Under the pieces are notes generated by a model. The model worked only from the letters and a program-made list of their open reading frames with translations, was not told the origin of the DNA and ran no database searches. From Tetrastigma voinierianum (lineage: Eukaryota; Streptophyta; Magnoliopsida; Vitales; Vitaceae): a stretch of 64,000 nucleotides of DNA. The translations under genes were made by a program, and so were the position numbers. Positions 47,320-57,150 of this stretch are shown here, piece by piece (position 1 is the stretch's first letter; every line of letters starts with the position of its first letter). The DNA is taken from the NCBI GenBank assembly GCA_016808115.1, contig JAEQBH010000284.1:310001-374000 (forward strand). The letters are read 5' to 3'.

Positions 47320-48550
47320 TGATGGTAAGCGCGGTGTGTAAAATATGCGCCTATGTGCCCGAGTGCAGCGTCGCCCAAAGTAATATAGTGTGCTGTTAGT
47401 GCGGATGTCGATCCACGGGGGCGGGTGTATTGACTACGAAAGGTTCGAAGCTTTTAGATATCACGAAGAGATGATTTTAGGAAAGAAGGTGAATGTATGA
47501 AAGTCGACTGAGTTTAGATTCTATTGAATTATTGGTATTGAAGGCTAGGGTTATATCTCCGCCTGTCACTTTTAATGGATTATTTCTTCAAGATATTATT
47601 CAATTTATTTAATTTGTCAATGGTGATCTTACTTACGAGATACCCTCTCTTGAGGTATATCACTTTATCTACGTGAATAGAGTTGAGTATATCTCTATCT
47701 CGGCTCGGTATTAAGAGATGCTTAAACGATTCTAACCCCCGAATGCCACCTTGAGGATCGGAATATCTCTATTTAAGATCATTGAAAGGCTGCTCTACGG
47801 ATCACTGAGATAACCTCATCTCGAATCTCGCTCTTCGGTGTGATTATGCCAATGTTGGCGGACATGCCATATAATTAAACCCACGGATATTATAAAGCGA
47901 GATGCTAACAGAATTGATAAATAGCTGAATAAAATAAAGATCGAACTTTAATCCATCAACACGTGACGAGGGTTGACATAGCCTGAAATAAATCTAGGAA
48001 CATGCGGCGAAAGATCAAAATGACAGTATTAAAAACATAGTTGTATCAAAAATAAGCAGTACAAATCCGGGCACTTCCTCGAAGTCTTGTGTCCTCTGCT
48101 CACAGGAATTACATTGCGCCAGTTAAATGCGCCTCCGAATCCTCCCATGATTTAAAGCCACTATTTTGCTTTTAATGATGAGGCGGATCTGCGTCTTGGC
48201 GTCGGCGTTGCTGGCGTCGCGACGTTGAGGCGTTGCGGCGTTTCCTTGTTGACACGCATTGTTGACCGGCGTCGTGGCGTTGGGGGGGCGTCTGGCGTGG
48301 GGGATGTCGCGGCGTTGGAGCGTCAGCGGCGTTGGAGCTGTCAGCGGCGTTAGACGTCGCTGACGTGGCGACCGCTCTTGCCTTGGTCCCACGTTGGCAA
48401 ATGCTTCGAATTTGCTCTTTTGGCTCCAGTATGCGCATCAAACGGACACCAAATCGGGAGTCAAGCCACAAAAACTATAAAATTACTATAAAATAAGCGT
48501 GAAATGAAAGGCCAGAAGCGGTATAATATGAGTGTTTTAGGCACTCATCA
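47320..48550 (-). repeat. Athila-2 5' LTR
   Basis: TGATGGTAAGCGCGG..CACTCATCA. On the element strand it opens TGATGAGTG..AAAACACTCAT, a short stem-loop. GTCGCGGCG/GTCGCGACG words occupy 48200-48370. Confidence 0.9.
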
Positions 48551-51500
48551 ATCTCGACCGGGGACTGGCCTTGGAGCTGATGGCTCACTTTGATGAGCTG
48601 GTACTCTGCGGTCGAGCTGACCTAAGATTCAGATCAGCTTAGTCTATATCGCCAACAAGGCCTCAACACCCGGAGCCTAGAAGTTCACTTTGCTGTGAGC
48701 TCGACTACTCTACCTGAGGGCCACGCGGCTGGGAGTCGGATCAGCTCGAGGTACATGTCGCGAAAGGCCTCGGCGCCGGAGCCCGATGGCTCGCTGTGAG
48801 CTCGACTATACGAACCCAGGCTACACAGCCTAGGAGTCGCATCAGCTCAGGCTATATTTCAAACAAGGCCTCAGTGCCCGGAGCCCAGTAGCTCACTTTG
48901 AGGAGCTCGACAACTCTGCACAGATCATGCAACCTAAGAGTTAGATCGGCTCGGTACATTTCGCCCATGAGGCCTCGGCGCGAGCTGTAGGTAGCTTTGT
49001 GAGCTGGGCTACTGCACATGCCACGCAGCTAGAGTAAGATCAGCTCGGGCTGTCGCCAATAAGGCCTCGGCGCCGGAGCCATGTGCTCCTTTGTGAGCAG
49101 TTACTCTACAGGTCATACGACCTAAGAGTCCCGGATCGGCTCGAGTTGCTCTCCTTGACAAGGCCTTGCAGCCGGAGCCTAGTAGCTCACTTTGTGAGCT
49201 CTACTACTCTGCCTGAGGCCACGCATCTAGTCGGATCGGCTTAGGCTATGTAGCTAACGAAAGCCTACTCCGGCGCTGGGCCAGTGGCTCACTTTGACAA
49301 AGCTCGACTTCTCTACACTTAGGTCATGCAGCCTGAAGTCAGGATCATTTCGGTTATATAACGTAGACTCGGCGCCGGCTCAAAGTAGCTATGTTTGTGA
49401 GTTCGGCTCTCTGCACGGGCCACGCGACCTAGTAGTCGGATCGACTCGGTTTATGTCTCATGAGACAAGGCCTCGGCGCCGGGCCAGTGGCTCACTTTTG
49501 TGAGCTCGACTACTCTGCGCAGGCCACGCGGCTAGGAGTCCCGGAGATAGCTCTGAAATTCTCCTCTCATATGAGCCTCGCGGCTTGAAGTGGCTCGCTG
49601 TGAGCTCGACTACTGCACTGGGAGTCATGCAACTGGGTCGAATCGGCTCGGGCTATATGTCGTGACGGGGCCTCGGCGCCGAGCCGAGTGGCTCACTTTG
49701 GCCAGGCTCGACTACTGCAGTACGGGCCCTGGGCCTAGGAGTCGGATCGGCAGGCTGCTCTCGCCAGCGAGGCTCGGCCCGAGACGATCGCTCACTTTGA
49801 CGAGCTCGACAAACGCTGAGGTCACGCGTGGCCCGAGTCAAATTTGCCATTTGCCTCGCCCGATAAGGCCTCGGCGCCAGGAGCCTAGTAGCTCGCTTTG
49901 GCCCGAGTTCGGCCTCTGCACACGGGCCACGCGACTGGAGTCGATCGGCTCGGGCTATGTCGCGTGAGTATGGCGGGGTGGTGGCTGGCCCAGCCAGGCT
50001 CGACTACTCACCGCACAAGTCATGCGACCTAAGAGTCGGATTAGCTCAGGACCCATGTCGCGAAAAACGAGGCCTCGGCGCCGGGTTGATATTAACTGGC
50101 TGGGGATCGACTACTCTTGCCACAGGCCACGTATCCTAGGAATCGGATTAGTTAATTTATCGCCAGCAGAGGCCTCCCGATGCAGGTAGAGTAGCTCACT
50201 TTGACCCAATTTCGACTACTCTGCCTGGTCATCTGACCTCTGAGTGGAATCGACAATTCTCATCGCCAGAGGCCTCAACGCCAGGCCCGACTGGCTCCTT
50301 TGACTGTTCTGCAGGCCACGCGGCCTGAGGAGTCATATCGGCTCGGGCTATATCACCAGCAAGGCCTCGGCGCTCGGGCCACTGGTTGGCTTTTACGGGC
50401 TCAGGCCTGCTGCCCGCGCCGGGGCCCGCGTGGCTGGGGTTAGATCCTTTCAGGCTATGTCGCGATAAGGCCTCGGCGCCGGGCCAGTGGCTCACTTTGG
50501 CCCGAGGCTGAACTACTAGCCTTCGGGACCCTGAATTCGGATGACTGGTATATCGTAAAATAAGGACCTCGGGTGGAGCCCGTCTTCCTTTGTGAACTTC
50601 GACTACTCTTGCCTGATTCTGTGATCTAGGAGTGGTCGGCTGGTATATCATTGTGCTCGACCTCGGCCTTTCGGGCCCGGTAGCTCGCGCACTAACGAGC
50701 TCGACAACTCTGCCTGAGTCATGCAACCTAAGAGTTCGGTCGACTCGGGCTGTATTACTGACAAGGCCTCGGAACCTCGAGCCTAGTGGCTCACTTTGGC
50801 AATGAGCTCGACTTCTCTTGCCACGAGCCACGCGGCTTAGAAGTTCGATCATTTCGGGCTATATCGCCCGATAAGGCTCAATGGACCGCTCAACTCACTT
50901 TGGCTAGGCTCGACTACTCTGCACGAGGTCATGCAACCTACGGAGTGGGTGGGCACTAGGGCTATGCGTAATTCTCAGCCGGGCGATGGCTCGCTGGCGA
51001 GCTGACTGCCTGCCTGATTGCATGACTGGGATCATATCATTTCGGTATATCATATGAGCCTGTTTCGGGCCCACTAGCTCACTTTTACAGGCTCAGACTA
51101 CTCTGCACGGGCCACGTGGCTAGGAGTTAAGATCGACTCGGGCTATATATCGCCAATAGGAGCCTCGGTATGGGCCTGTTAGCTCCTTTGTGAGCTAGAC
51201 TCTTGTGCACGGGTCGAGGCTGACACAGAGTCGGATCAAACAGGAACATATCATGAAAGCGAGGCCTCGGTGCCGGAGCCCGATGGCTCACTTTGGCGAA
51301 CTGTTCACTGCGCACGACTCGCGGTTGGGGTGGGATGAAACGGAACTATGCCATTCTTTCAAGGCCCTGAAACAGACCAGTGGCTCACTTTAGCAGGCTC
51401 GACAGCTCTTGCACGAGGTCATGCTGACCTAAGAGTTAGATCGTGGGGCCTGTGCCAACAAGGAGCCTCGGAACCTCGAGCCCTGGTAAACTGCTGGCCA

Positions 51501-53230
51501 GGCTCGACTACTGCGCACGAGGCCACGCGGCTTAAGTTAGATCGGCTCGGGCTATATCGCCCGATAGGCCTCATCGCGGAGCCTTAGCTCGCTTTGTGAG
51601 CTTGACTACTCTGCACGGGTCATGCAACCTAAGGTCGGATCATTTCGAATTTTATATCGCCAACAAGGCCTCAGAGACCCACAATAGCTCCTTTGTGAGC
51701 TCGACTACTCTGCCTGAGGCCACACATCCAGAATTCGAATCATTTCGAGTGTCTCTTGACAAGGCCTCGGTAGCCGTTGATGGCTCGCTTTGACAAGCTC
51801 GACTACTCTGCACAGGTCATGCGACCTAAGGTCGGATCGGCTCGGGTTATATCGCCCGACAAGGCCTCGCCCGAGTCAAGTAGCTCACTTTGGCCGAGTT
51901 CGACTACTTTGCTTGGCCACACGGCCTAGTGGTCGGATACATTTCCATTTGCTCTCCTGAGCAAGACCTCGGCGCGGTAGCCCGATGGCGCTCGCTTTGG
52001 CGAGCTGACTGCTGCATCTTGACCCGCGCGACTGGGGTATATCAGCTCGAGAATTATCTCCTTGACAAGACCTCGGCGCGGTAGTCGATAGCTCACTTTG
52101 GCCTGGCCTGCGCACGAGTCCACCTTGACCACAAGAGTCGGTCATTTCGGGCTGCTCTCATGACAAGGCCTCGGCACCGAGCCCGGTCGCTCGCCCGTGA
52201 GCTCGACTACTCTGCATAGGCCACCCAGCGGCTGGGAGCGACCAACTCGGTATCTGCAGCAAGGCCTCGGCCGGGCAGGTAGCTCACTTTGACGAGCTCG
52301 ACTACTGCGAATTAAGTGCGGCCTAAGAGTCGGATCGGCTCGGTATACTCGCAGCAAAGCCTTGGCGCGACCCAGTAGCTCACTTTGCGAGTTCGACGCA
52401 CGGGCCGCACCTAGGAGTTTGATCATTTCGGGCTATATCGCCGACAGGCCTTAGTGCCCGGAGCCCGGTGGCTCACTTTGGCGAGCTCGGCTTCTGCCTT
52501 GCCGGTCGTCTGACTCTGGTCGGATCATTTCGAGTTACTCTCCTTAATGAGGCCTCGGCGCCGGAGCCCGATAGCTCACTTTGTGAGCTCGACTACTGCG
52601 CACAGGCCCACGTGACCTGAGGTCGGATCGGCTGGGCTATGTCGCTGATAAGGCCTCGGTGCCGGGCCCGGTGGCTCACTTTTCGAGGCTCGGCTACTCT
52701 TGCCACGGGCCCTTGACTAGGGTCGGATCGGCTCGGGCTGTAATGGGCTCAGCCTGGGCCCAGTAGCTCACTTTTGAAGGGGCCTGGGCACTACTCACGG
52801 TCGAGGCCGACTGGGAGTCGGATCAGGCTCGGGCTATGTCGTGACAAGGCCTCGGCGCGGAGCCCAGTGGCTCATTTTGAGCTCGGCCCACTGCACGGGT
52901 TAATTAACCTAAGAGTCGGATTAGTTTCGGGCTATATCGCCAACAAGGCCTCGGCGGCTCGGGCCCGGTGGCTCACTTTGGCGAGCTCGACTGCTGCACA
53001 GAGGCCACGTTGCCTGGGGTCGGATCGGCAGGCTGTCTCTGCAGCCCAGTGAGGCCTCGGCGCCGGGCCCTGAAGTAGCTCGCACGAGGCTCGGCTGCTG
53101 CGCACAAGCCATGCGGGCAGAGTCGGATGGACTCAGACTGGCCTGGCAGGCCTCGGCGCGGGGAGCCCGGCTGCGTTTGATGACCTCGACCACCTTGCTG
53201 GGCCATTGCATCCTAAAAGATGTGTTCGGC
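48551..53230. repeat. GC-rich satellite array, ~103-bp monomer, about 45 copies
   Basis: Each monomer runs AAGGCCTCGGCGCC, GAGCCC[AG]GTGGCTCACTTT, GAGCTCGACTACTCTGCA, then GGCCACGCGGCCTAGGAGTC, then GGATCGGCTCGGGCTATATC. Spacing of successive AAGGCCTCGG words is mostly 92-107 bp. Two versions of the fifth block alternate irregularly: ATCGGCTCGGG and ATCATTTCGGG. Monomers carry many short deletions. It lies only in the 3' region of the Tat element, split by Athila-2 (one monomer remains at 37087-37176). ORFs of up to 207 codons arise because the monomer has few stops; they are not genes. Confidence 0.95.
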
Positions 53231-54370
53231 CCGAAGCCGGAAGCGGCCGCGAAGGCTCGCTTGACCCTGGATCTTGATGGCGCTCGACCCTATATCCCAT
53301 TAAATTTGCTTTCCAGCTCAGCGATGCTGCTTGAAATCAATACAATTCATATAGAATAGCGTGAATGGAAAAAGTCGAGACAAAAGTATTAAAAAGATCG
53401 ATTATTAAGGAAAAGACTACATATGTCCTGAGTCTGACCAGTAAAAAATAAATAAGCAATGTGGCGTCGATACACGTGGGATCATGTCGAAGAAGAAGGG
53501 CGGAGGGTGAAGAAGGGAGTGGACCTTAGCGGGGTTCCTGGTTCTCAGGAATAATCAACATAGAGGATCTCATCCTTCTGGTTGAGAAGGGTCAAAGTTG
53601 AGAAATCAGGGCGAGCCAGCGTGCTGACCTTCTTCACGAGCAAGCGCAAAACCCATTGGTACGACCTCGGCCCTCAATCTTCTGTAACCTCATCGCTCAG
53701 CAACGAGTTACTTGTTGATGATTGCGACTGCGGCACTCCTCAGTCGGGCGTTCCGCAGAACTTGTTTCCGGAACCTCCTGATGACCCTGAGTCGATGGCG
53801 TCGTCTTATCAGATTAGTCTTTAATGGTACCAGTTAACCTTAGACTCTGACTCAGCAGGATGTGAGGAAACATTAACCATCCCAGTTCATATTGGGTGAT
53901 GCGGCCCGCAGTCCTGTCCCCTCCCAGCAAGTCATTTTCGCGCGGCCCATGACTCAACGAAGACCTCTCGAAGCTACTTTTGGTCGCTCTCAATTGTTTG
54001 GGCCTCATCTTCCCTACCCACCACAAGGCACTGTAACGTGGTGTGCTTCAAATCCCGATTTGAGCGACATCTCAACAGTTATACGTTGCACGACCATATT
54101 AGCTCGGCCCGCTCGGATGTGAGAAGCCACTTCCACCTCTCCTTGTAAGCCACAGGCATTGCTTTGGCATGACTCGTTTAGTTTGGCCTTTTTGGCTGGC
54201 TCGCTAAATAGTGGCTTACTGCACACCTGACATGAGTGACATCGGCCCCGAGATCGACAATCGACTCAAAATGGAATCAGACACGGCAAGGTATGGGAAC
54301 ACAGGCGCTCCTTCGAGGGGATAAGGCGAAAGCCTCATCGGCGGGCCTTTCGACCTCTTGAGTCGAGTCC
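53231..54370 (-). pseudogene. Distal part of the Tat antisense ORF (tentative)
   Basis: On the minus strand, open pieces such as CSKPLFSEPAKKAKLNES (near 54200) and MGFALAREEG (near 53660) continue from the main antisense frame. A Lys/Ala-rich linker and shifting frames are visible. Plus-strand frames (53582-53824 and others) overlap them. I cannot tell which, if any, was translated. Confidence 0.35.
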
Positions 54371-55223
54371 TTAAGAATGGGCTGAGTGCGCTGCGCGCGA
54401 GTTCGGCATTGAGAAAGAAAAGAAGTCCCGTCTCTGCGATTTCGGATTCGGATCTCCTCGATTCTTCGCCCTTTGAAGGTGACCTAACACTCTTCGTTGC
54501 GCGGATTCCGAGATAATGTGGGCATAAGCTATGCTTGGTACCAACTCAGCGGCCCCACGAGGGACCTTTGCCTTCGTAGCGGACCAGGCAGGCTGCGAAC
54601 TTAAGGCGTGGAGCCTTAATTTGGAGGAGGCAGTCTGCTCACGACTTTCGGACATAGTGAAGCGAAGAAGATGAAGACAATTTGAACTGACTGGCCGTAG
54701 ATCTTTCTCAACGAGTCGAGTTTTCTTTTCACGCTCGGGGCTTGAGGCGGCGATCTCAGTGAGCCCGATAGTTCTCCTTAGTGGGTTTAGCGGAGGCGAA
54801 ACGAGAGACTCGTGGTGGAAGGGCGAGGCCTCGAACGGGCGTGACCTGAGGCTCGAAGGGCCGGGGAATATCAGGCTTGATCGGCTCGGCCTTAGGGCGG
54901 GGAGGACGTTAGTGTGCATGGCTGGCTGGTATCTTTGGCCGCGAGATGGGTTCGGCGCACGAGGCATGTGGCAATGCGAATTAGAAATACCCATCAAAGA
55001 GTTATACCAAAAACAAAGCGAACACTTACGTAGATTCTTGGGGGTGGTCCAAGCAACCGGAACACCCAGGCTATCGTCCTTGTCAAGAGGGTCATATTCC
55101 CAATTGCAGCCACTAACAAAGAAGTAGCGTCCCTTCCAAAGCCTGTTGGAAGAGGGTAGATCGGAAATCACCAGAGGAGGCGCCATATGACAGAAAACCA
55201 GGAAGCCTCGGTTTCCTTCATGC
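54371..55223 (-). pseudogene. Antisense ORF of the Tat element
   Basis: A 271-codon open frame (ATG at 55186), the longest in the window, antisense to Tat pol. It starts MAPPLVISD and continues LPSSNRLWKGRYFFVSG, then NWEYDPLD. The WKxRFFFV..W signature is familiar from plant retroelement-associated ORFs, including those antisense in Tat elements; function unknown. The open text extends upstream to 55223 (EGNRGFLVF) and ends there at a possible intron acceptor. The remaining residues are Ser/Pro/Arg-rich with no catalytic motif. Uninterrupted over 271 codons, in contrast with the broken gag-pol. Confidence 0.6.
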
Positions 55224-55246
55224 TAAAAAGATAAAGAAACAAAGTT
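55224..55246 (-). promoter_or_regulatory. Candidate 3' splice site upstream of the antisense ORF
   Basis: The minus strand reads CTTTGTTTCTTTATCTTTTTAG followed by CATGAAGG: a pyrimidine/U-rich tract ending in AG exactly where protein-like text begins. No matching donor and first exon were identified to the right, where the CACTA-like end starts. Confidence 0.45.
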
Positions 55247-55249
55247 ATC

Positions 55250-55560
55250 ACTACAAGAAGAATGGTCATTGACATATATTACCTTGACATAAAGCGATAT
55301 AAATCGATAATTTATTTAAATGGGTAACTATGACATATAAAACTTAGTTAAAAGGAATAATGACATATATGAATTATATTGATTATTTCAGCAGCTTATG
55401 ATAATGCAACTTTGTGAGAATTTATAAGTCAATATAAAAGTAATATATTCATATGTCAAGACATATCCTAAATAAGCAATAATGACATATATGATAATAA
55501 CCTTGATAGAAAAAATTAAAAGTCAATATATATAGTTCAAATACTTCTATGTCAGAGTTG
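55250..55560 (+). mobile_element. CACTA-like transposon terminus with subterminal TGACATAT repeats
   Basis: CACTACAAGAAG at 55250 is a standard plant CACTA (En/Spm) end, preceded by TAT as possible 3-bp duplication. The next 300 bp hold several TGACATAT words in both orientations, as in subterminal repeats that bind the transposase. No CTTGTAGTG partner end was found downstream, and no transposase text is present. It may be a truncated copy or a nonautonomous relative. Confidence 0.5.
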
Positions 55561-55907
55561 AGTAAAAGTTATCTTAACACAGATAATTTACAAGCCAATT
55601 TAACCTCATTTATAAATCTATTAAGGTTATATTTATTAAAGTTATATGCATAACACATGAATGATGTGTGATCATGTATTGTATGGTTTGTGTGTATTAG
55701 ATAGCACATAGGAAAAAAAAAATTTTGAGGATTTTTAGGTGTAAAGCTGGAACAAGAAGGAGAAATAAAAATAAAATTGAATAAATTCATTTGGTTTAAT
55801 GGATAATAAACTAAAATGTTAATAAATTTTAAGGTTGAACACTAGGTTTAGTGTTGGATCAAGAGGTTTGTGGAGATTTTAGAGAAAATGTCCAAATTTA
55901 AATGAAA
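55561..55907. other. AT-rich DNA, possible degenerate third copy of the next duplication
   Basis: 55715-55905 resembles the following duplicated unit loosely (a GAGG-TTTTTAG-GTGTAAA-CTGGAA order). Otherwise nothing is seen. Confidence 0.35.
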
Positions 55908-56337
55908 AAAAAAATGAGGTGAAGAAAATAATTTTCTAAGGTTTTATAGTGTGTAAAACTGAAAAAAATTGATTAAAATAAATTTTTATAAATTTATTTT
56001 AGTGTATTACGGAAAATGAAAAAAAAAAGTTAGGTTATATGTTTTGATGCTGAGTCTTGGAAAGTAGAAAAAGATATATATGAAAAAAAAAATGCAGAAC
56101 GGAATTGGGCTACTGCCCAATTAAAAAAATGAGGTGAAGAAAATAATTTTCTAAGGTTTTATAGTGTGTAAAACTAAAGAAAATTGATTAAAATAAATTT
56201 TTATAAATTTATTTGTATTACAGAAAATGAAAAAAATTAGGTATGTATTTTTAGTGTCTTCCGATGCTTGGAAGAAATGAAAAAAAAATATATGGAAAAA
56301 TAAAAATGCAAAACGGAATTGGGCTACTGCCCAATTG
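55908..56337 (+). repeat. Recent tandem duplication, two ~215-bp units
   Basis: Units 55908-56122 and 56123-56337 share long identical runs, for example GAGGTGAAGAAAATAATTTT and CGGAATTGGGCTACTGCCC. Each ends with the perfect hairpin TTGGGC-TACT-GCCCAA. Differences are few, mostly in A-runs. Confidence 0.85.
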
Positions 56338-56339
56338 TC

Positions 56340-56750
56340 TTGTTAAAAAAAAAATTGTATTGCAACCTTGCGATTGCCATTGCAGAGAGAGAAATTTGGA
56401 AAAAAAGTGTATTGCAATTGTATTGCGAAAGGAGTGTAGTTGGATGGTTTGTATTTAACGTGGTGGCATTGTATTGCAATATAGGAGCCTTGACAAGGTA
56501 TTGGGGTCACAATACACGGATTGTATTGTGACCAAGAAGGGTTGAAGAAGAGAGTATTGTATTGCAATATAATGAATTGTATTGCAATAGGGAGGTTAGT
56601 TGTTGAGTCATGGATTGTATTGCAGGAGGTGTATTGCAGTAGGCTGGAAGTGTATTGTAATAGGAAAAAAATTATATTGCAACTTAGGTGAATAGTACGA
56701 TGAACAGTACGATGTGAGCAGTACGATGAGCGATAGTGAGCGATAAAAAA
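56340..56750. repeat. Cluster of TGTATTGCA motifs and CAGTACGATG repeats
   Basis: TGTATTGCA occurs exactly about seven times between 56352 and 56640, often as the palindrome-like ATTGCAAT, with more variants. Three copies of AGTACGATG follow at 56695-56735. Such dense short repeats resemble subterminal regions of plant DNA transposons. Confidence 0.7.
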
Positions 56751-56879
56751 ATTTCATATATATATTTTTAAATAAAATAAAATAAAACAAATGGGACTAA
56801 ATTTGAAAAATGAAATTTTAGAAAGTAAAATTTTTGTTGATAAATATGATTTAATATATTGGATAAATGGTCTTGCATT

Positions 56880-57150
56880 GCTTATGGCCAAATTTATTCT
56901 CTAGATCTCGGATGACGAAATGGATTTCACCGTTGGAATCATCTCGTGAAATCTAGCTAGTACGTCGAATTTCGTCGAATTCCGAGACAGTCGGAATTGA
57001 CACGTTTTTCGAGGCATCGCGTTTCGGGTGCCGTAAAACGACATGTGATGTGACGAAAGTCACGCCTGCTGCGTCTTCATGTGTCATAAGTGGCATGAGT
57101 AAAGAAATGATGAAAACGGATGATCTAAATAGTGCCAAGTGTCAAAACTG
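56880..57150 (+). repeat. LTR-type fragment related to 2400-2720 (inverted)
   Basis: CTCTAGATCTCGGATGACG, a GTGAAATCTAGCTAGTACGTC block and a CATGTGATGTGACG block match the reverse complement of 2400-2720 in order. Probably a fragment of the same LTR family. Confidence 0.5.

Larger units (their letters stand above)
37177..48550 (-). mobile_element. Athila-2: full-length, degenerate Athila-like element inside the satellite
   Basis: LTRs at 37177-38354 and 47320-48550 (~1.2 kb, TGAT..ATCA) bound a minus-strand internal region with gag, PR, RT, RNase H, IN and a post-pol ORF. A PBS lies next to the right LTR and a clear polypurine tract next to the left one. Both flanks are satellite DNA; ATGTCG (left) and ATCTCG (right) fit a target duplication with one change. 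All frames are broken. The LTRs belong to a different family from Athila-1, but protein order and wording are the same. Confidence 0.9.
28822..55249 (+). mobile_element. Tat-lineage Ty3/gypsy element with satellite-bearing 3' region and nested insertions
   Basis: The order is 5' LTR with TATA box, PBS, gag, PR, RT, RNase H, IN, then a long 3' region with a ~103-bp satellite and an antisense ORF. This arrangement is known for Tat-lineage elements (Ogre, Retand and Grande relatives), some of which have tandem repeats and extra antisense ORFs after pol. Without the two nested Athila-type sequences (29715-31272 and 37177-48550) the element occupies roughly 13.5 kb here. The 3' LTR was not found; the right boundary given is only where the CACTA-like end starts. 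Confidence 0.75.

Noticed and set aside
50229..50852. 207-codon minus-strand ORF in the satellite
   Set aside because: It runs across about six monomers; the GC-rich monomer has few stops and the residues follow the repeat. Other ORFs in 48.5-53.3 kb are rejected for the same reason.
48551..53230. CRISPR-like array
   Set aside because: There are no unique spacers; the whole ~103-bp unit repeats, and the context is a plant retroelement.
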